Shown here piece by piece: positions 60,674-64,000 of a stretch of DNA of 64,000 bases; the stretch's first letter is position 1; each line of letters starts with the position of its first letter. The stretch is from NCBI RefSeq assembly GCF_905163445.1, contig NC_053187.1, positions 8,370,001-8,434,000 of the forward strand, read 5' to 3'. The DNA is from Pararge aegeria (taxonomy: Eukaryota; Arthropoda; Insecta; Lepidoptera; Nymphalidae). A model generated the notes under the pieces. It ran no database searches. It was not told where the DNA came from and saw nothing but the letters and a program-made list of their open reading frames with translations. The position numbers and the translations under genes were made by a program.

Positions 60674-60690
60674 TGGAATGCGAGGAATGT
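60674..60690 (-). promoter_or_regulatory. Tandem TEAD/Scalloped binding site
   Basis: The minus strand reads ACATTCCTCGCATTCC: two direct CATTCC cores with a 3-bp gap, each preceded by a purine. This is the known dimeric TEAD site architecture. It lies about 140-156 bp upstream of the inferred Tgi start. Single cores also occur nearby at 59847-59852 and 60937-60942. Binding is inferred, not shown. Confidence 0.55.
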
Positions 60691-60894
60691 CAAATATTTT
60701 CAGTGCCGCCATCTGTTTGATGGAATCTCAACAACCAAAAGGCGGCGTATTGGAGCGCTTATCGAATACGTTATTTAGATTAGGACATATCGAGTTCAGA
60801 GCGACCATACCACAAATACTATTATTACAATATGAATTCATGTATTATTTATATGGAATTTTGATGAATTATAAAAAATGTTTGTATTCTTCGG

Positions 60895-61110
60895 GTTAAA
60901 AGTATGAGAAAGTGCGGCAGCTTGTTCGCAACTGTTGGAATGCGGCCAGGTTAGTGCCGCCGTTTAGAGACTACGCTGGCGCAGGCGTGATGGCCGAACA
61001 GGGTTATCGACACACGAGGCGAAAAGTAGGGTCGGCATTCGGCGTGTCTACTTCGTTGTGCATCGTGGCGTAACAGGCGGCCATTGTCTCGCTTCGTTTC
61101 TTCAGATAAA
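60895..61110. promoter_or_regulatory. GC/CpG-rich block upstream of the putative Tgi promoter
   Basis: This block of about 215 bp is much richer in G, C and CpG than the surrounding DNA, and includes GTGCCGCC and one GGAATG core. It could be proximal promoter, a CpG-rich regulatory block, or part of an exon of a gene beyond the window. No long open frame or clean splice borders support a coding exon. Confidence 0.35.
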
Positions 61111-64000
61111 AATATATAATTTCATATTTTCTTTGTAACTAGAGGTTCATTGAGAGAAATTTTTGGTTTGCACATCCTTGTAAGCACATTTGTAACCAGT
61201 TTATGAAGGCAATGTGTTAATACTACCGACATCTGTGGATTAAACCCAGAACTGTGAAGCCGATTCTATCGTAAACGGATGTTCGTTTTCTCTACGGTAC
61301 AGATGTAGGTACAAAATAAATAATATAGATGTCACTACTAAATTATTTTTTACTACTTTTTTAGACCACTATAAGTTAGTGAGCAGTACTATCAGATAAT
61401 ATATAAGTTCTTGACTGCAATCTCACCTTTTGGTACCTGATTATGCAGTCGTAGACACGTACCGACTTATGACTACTGAGTTTACCTGTTAGCCGTATGG
61501 CAATTGGCAGTTTAAAATAAATCCATACCCTCGTTTTCTACTTACGCGATATCGTTCGGGGAACGTTCCCTGGACTTCCCACTTATTTATTAGACCACAG
61601 CGCTCATCAAGATTATAAATATCGAGCGTTATACCCATTGCGAGAGCATGCTTGAGTATTGAACCAAAGATAAAAATATATCGTTCTGTTTAGGTATACT
61701 GCGAATAGAGTTGAAACAAATAAAACCACCCTATTGTAGCAATATGAACTTTTAAGTCAATAATTTAAATTTTACTTTCCTAGATCCCTATCTTCAGTTA
61801 ATAAAACAATAGTTTTTTAGGTTACTTTTTAAGAAACCTGCAAGAAAATATACCTATTGAATACTAGGTACATTTCTTGCATCGAGTTTTAGTGCTACTA
61901 TTTAAAAATGATACCCCGGTACGTTCCAAATGAATAGTTTAAATCTACAATGGGAAAATAAAAGGCAATTAAAATTACATTTAATAATGACACATTTTTA
62001 TTTTCTTCTAACACAACTGTTCTTAAAACAAAAAACGCGCGCAGTACCAACAGAAATAAGCAAAAAATACGGAATGTTGACTGAGTGTGCATTCAAATCA
62101 GCCGTACCTATATTCGTAGGAAATTAACGCGTCATTGCCTGATACACATTATAATGTGTATCAGTAGTATAGTAGAAATAACCGTGTTCCGAAATTTCAC
62201 TCGCATTAAATTAAACAAAGAAAGCCAGCTTACAACCTTCATAAATAAATGGGCTATACAACGAAACAAATTTTTTTAAATCTGTGGGGCAGTTCCTGAT
62301 ATTAGTGCATGCAACCATACACCCCTTGATATTTATAAGGGTCTTACAGCTATATTACATAACGTCTATCTCCAATTTCGAATGCACACTTAGTTAAAAA
62401 CGAAAACCATTTATTTCGCTATTATTTAATCTAAAACTAAGGTTAGTGTCATAATATATAGGTACTAATATAATTTTTTATTAGTTGAATAAAATTTGTG
62501 ATAAAAAACCAACATATTCTGTGCGGCCTTTGACCAACTACGGAGAAATGCCTAATTTACATTGGTACTTAGATTCAGGTAATATCCGAAGTTAAAAAAG
62601 ATTATGTACAACATGGTCTTAAAATAAATACTAGTTGATATTACTTATGGTGATTTTTCTTGTAAACTCATGTCACTTATGATTTCGCGTGAATCTGTCA
62701 TTTTCTAAGTATTATCGGAAATCGCACTCAATTCATTTATTTATAATGTAGTTGGTACTAGCGTGCTCTTTACCCGGTACACGTCGTCCTGCCCAGTAAA
62801 GAAGCAACCAAGAACTCGTTGCAATATTTCCAAAATCGATCGAGCAGTTTAGGAGTTACAAACACACGTACAGAAGAAATATACATATTATTTTTCTCAC
62901 AGTTAACCTATCCTAGACTTTCACGAATATTTCAAGACCTAAATTAGAAAAATCGGTCCAGCCACTCTCGAGTTTTAGTGAGACTAACGAGCATCAATTA
63001 TTTTTTTTCTTTTTTATCAGTTTGCAAAACTGACAATCAACTGCTTACTCTAATATAAACTATAGCACTATTTGAAATGTGTATACAATTGTGCCTTCTC
63101 GATGCGAACATAGCATGCAAATCCGCTGAGTAAATAAGGCTGCTGTAAACAGCTAAAAAATAAATAATATAAAAAAAATATAAATTACTAACAGAAAAAA
63201 GAATAAAACATATTGTGTAAAACAAAAAAAAATATATAGATAAAAGATAGATATATAAGCTCATTGACTCAATTGCACAACTCAATCCAAATTTGACGGA
63301 TTCACCTTACGCCCTAGTTGACAGCTACGTAACACTACTTATTTCAATAAAATTATTTGCGATGTCTACGTGTGAATGTAAATAAATAGTGCATGAAATG
63401 TAAACATTTCCATAACATTGTAGTTAAAGTTGTTTCGATTAGAATGTGATGGAGCAGACAAAGTGTCTTTAGGTGGTGACGGTTCCATCCTTTCATACAT
63501 ACTCGAAATTAAAATTGCAATAATATGACGGGCTTACATCCCTTGTATTCGAACATCGAAGAGTTCTTAAATCTAGTGTAATTTATAAAGTTAACTGAGA
63601 AGTAAAGTAAAATCTGTCAAACGCGTAAGGAGTAACTTGGATGTGACGTTAGTTTACATGAGACCTCACACAAAAAGTCAATAAATACGACCATGTTATA
63701 CGCTTCTCTTACTCTTACGTCTATCTAATTAATGCCCCACAACTGGGAGAACATCTCCTCTCATATAAGAGAGGGATATCGAGTACAGACCCACATATTG
63801 GCTTGTCTAGCTCTGGTATCGTTGTTCTACGTATAACCAAGTGTAAATTAGATGTAAAGTAGAAACTAGACATAGGTATACAAATTACAAAGTAAATCAA
63901 AAGTCTACAAAATTTTCATAATTTAAGGGCTCTTATTCCATTAATTTCCTTTATAATATAAGGGTAAATACTTTACCAATGTAAATTAGGATCGAGCATA
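61111..64000. other. Upstream flank, no gene seen
   Basis: AT-rich DNA with LINE-tail-like text (ATCGATCGAGCAGTTTAGGA near 62836; AAATCGGTCCAGCC near 62950). No supported gene up to the window end. Confidence 0.5.
62139..62164. repeat. Perfect 26-bp palindrome
   Basis: CTGATACACATTA and its inverse meet without a loop. Confidence 0.9.

Overview
The window looks like nuclear DNA of a butterfly or moth. It is AT-rich and full of dispersed repeats that I recognise from lepidopteran genomes: two tRNA-headed SINE-like families present many times, LINE 3' ends with (GAT)n tails, and short hairpin transposons. Host exons are short, split by introns with GT..AG borders, and lie on the minus strand. 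The species cannot be read from the sequence.

The one host gene I can support is the VGLL4 / Tgi (Tondu-domain-containing Growth Inhibitor) orthologue, the transcriptional co-repressor partner of Scalloped/TEAD in the Hippo pathway. It runs right to left across about 43.6 kb. A putative promoter and AUG-free 5' leader exon lie at about 60.53-60.27 kb. A first coding exon with the VGLL4-type N-terminus (ALDVLSRAATMV) lies at 45.75-45.64 kb. An alternative first coding exon lies at 23.12-23.05 kb. Four shared exons follow at 21.10-20.96, 19.81-19.66, 18.70-18.58 and 17.44-16.98 kb. All junction phases agree (1, 2, 1, 1), and both first exons end in the same phase. The models give 322 aa (distal start) and 313 aa (proximal start). 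The protein has two PPxY motifs for Yorkie WW domains and three Tondu-type TEAD-binding motifs. Most coding exons are too short to show as long open frames; only the last is conspicuous.

A direct double TEAD/Scalloped site (CATTCC-3 bp-CATTCC) lies about 140-156 bp upstream of the inferred start site. This suggests, as an inference, that the repressor of Sd/Yki is itself a Sd target, a negative feedback loop. Other candidate control DNA in the introns includes a second close CATTCC pair at 30.83 kb, a GC-rich block at 39.4 kb with forkhead-like and Maf-like sites, and a paired E-box at 42.84 kb.

Layout: 1-16.9 kb is downstream intergenic DNA with a dead RLE-type LINE (6.9-8.2 kb), two related hairpin hAT MITEs (14.1 and 14.9 kb), a foldback MITE with an 85-bp tandem duplication (4.1-4.5 kb) and a strong hairpin (4.58 kb). 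The span 16.9-23.2 kb holds the compact 3' half of Tgi. The span 23.2-60.3 kb is its long 5' introns, packed with SINEs, LINE ends, MITEs and tandem repeats. The span 60.3-64 kb holds the promoter and upstream DNA. No CRISPR array, operon, genuine tRNA or rRNA gene was seen, and most open frames in the window are chance.
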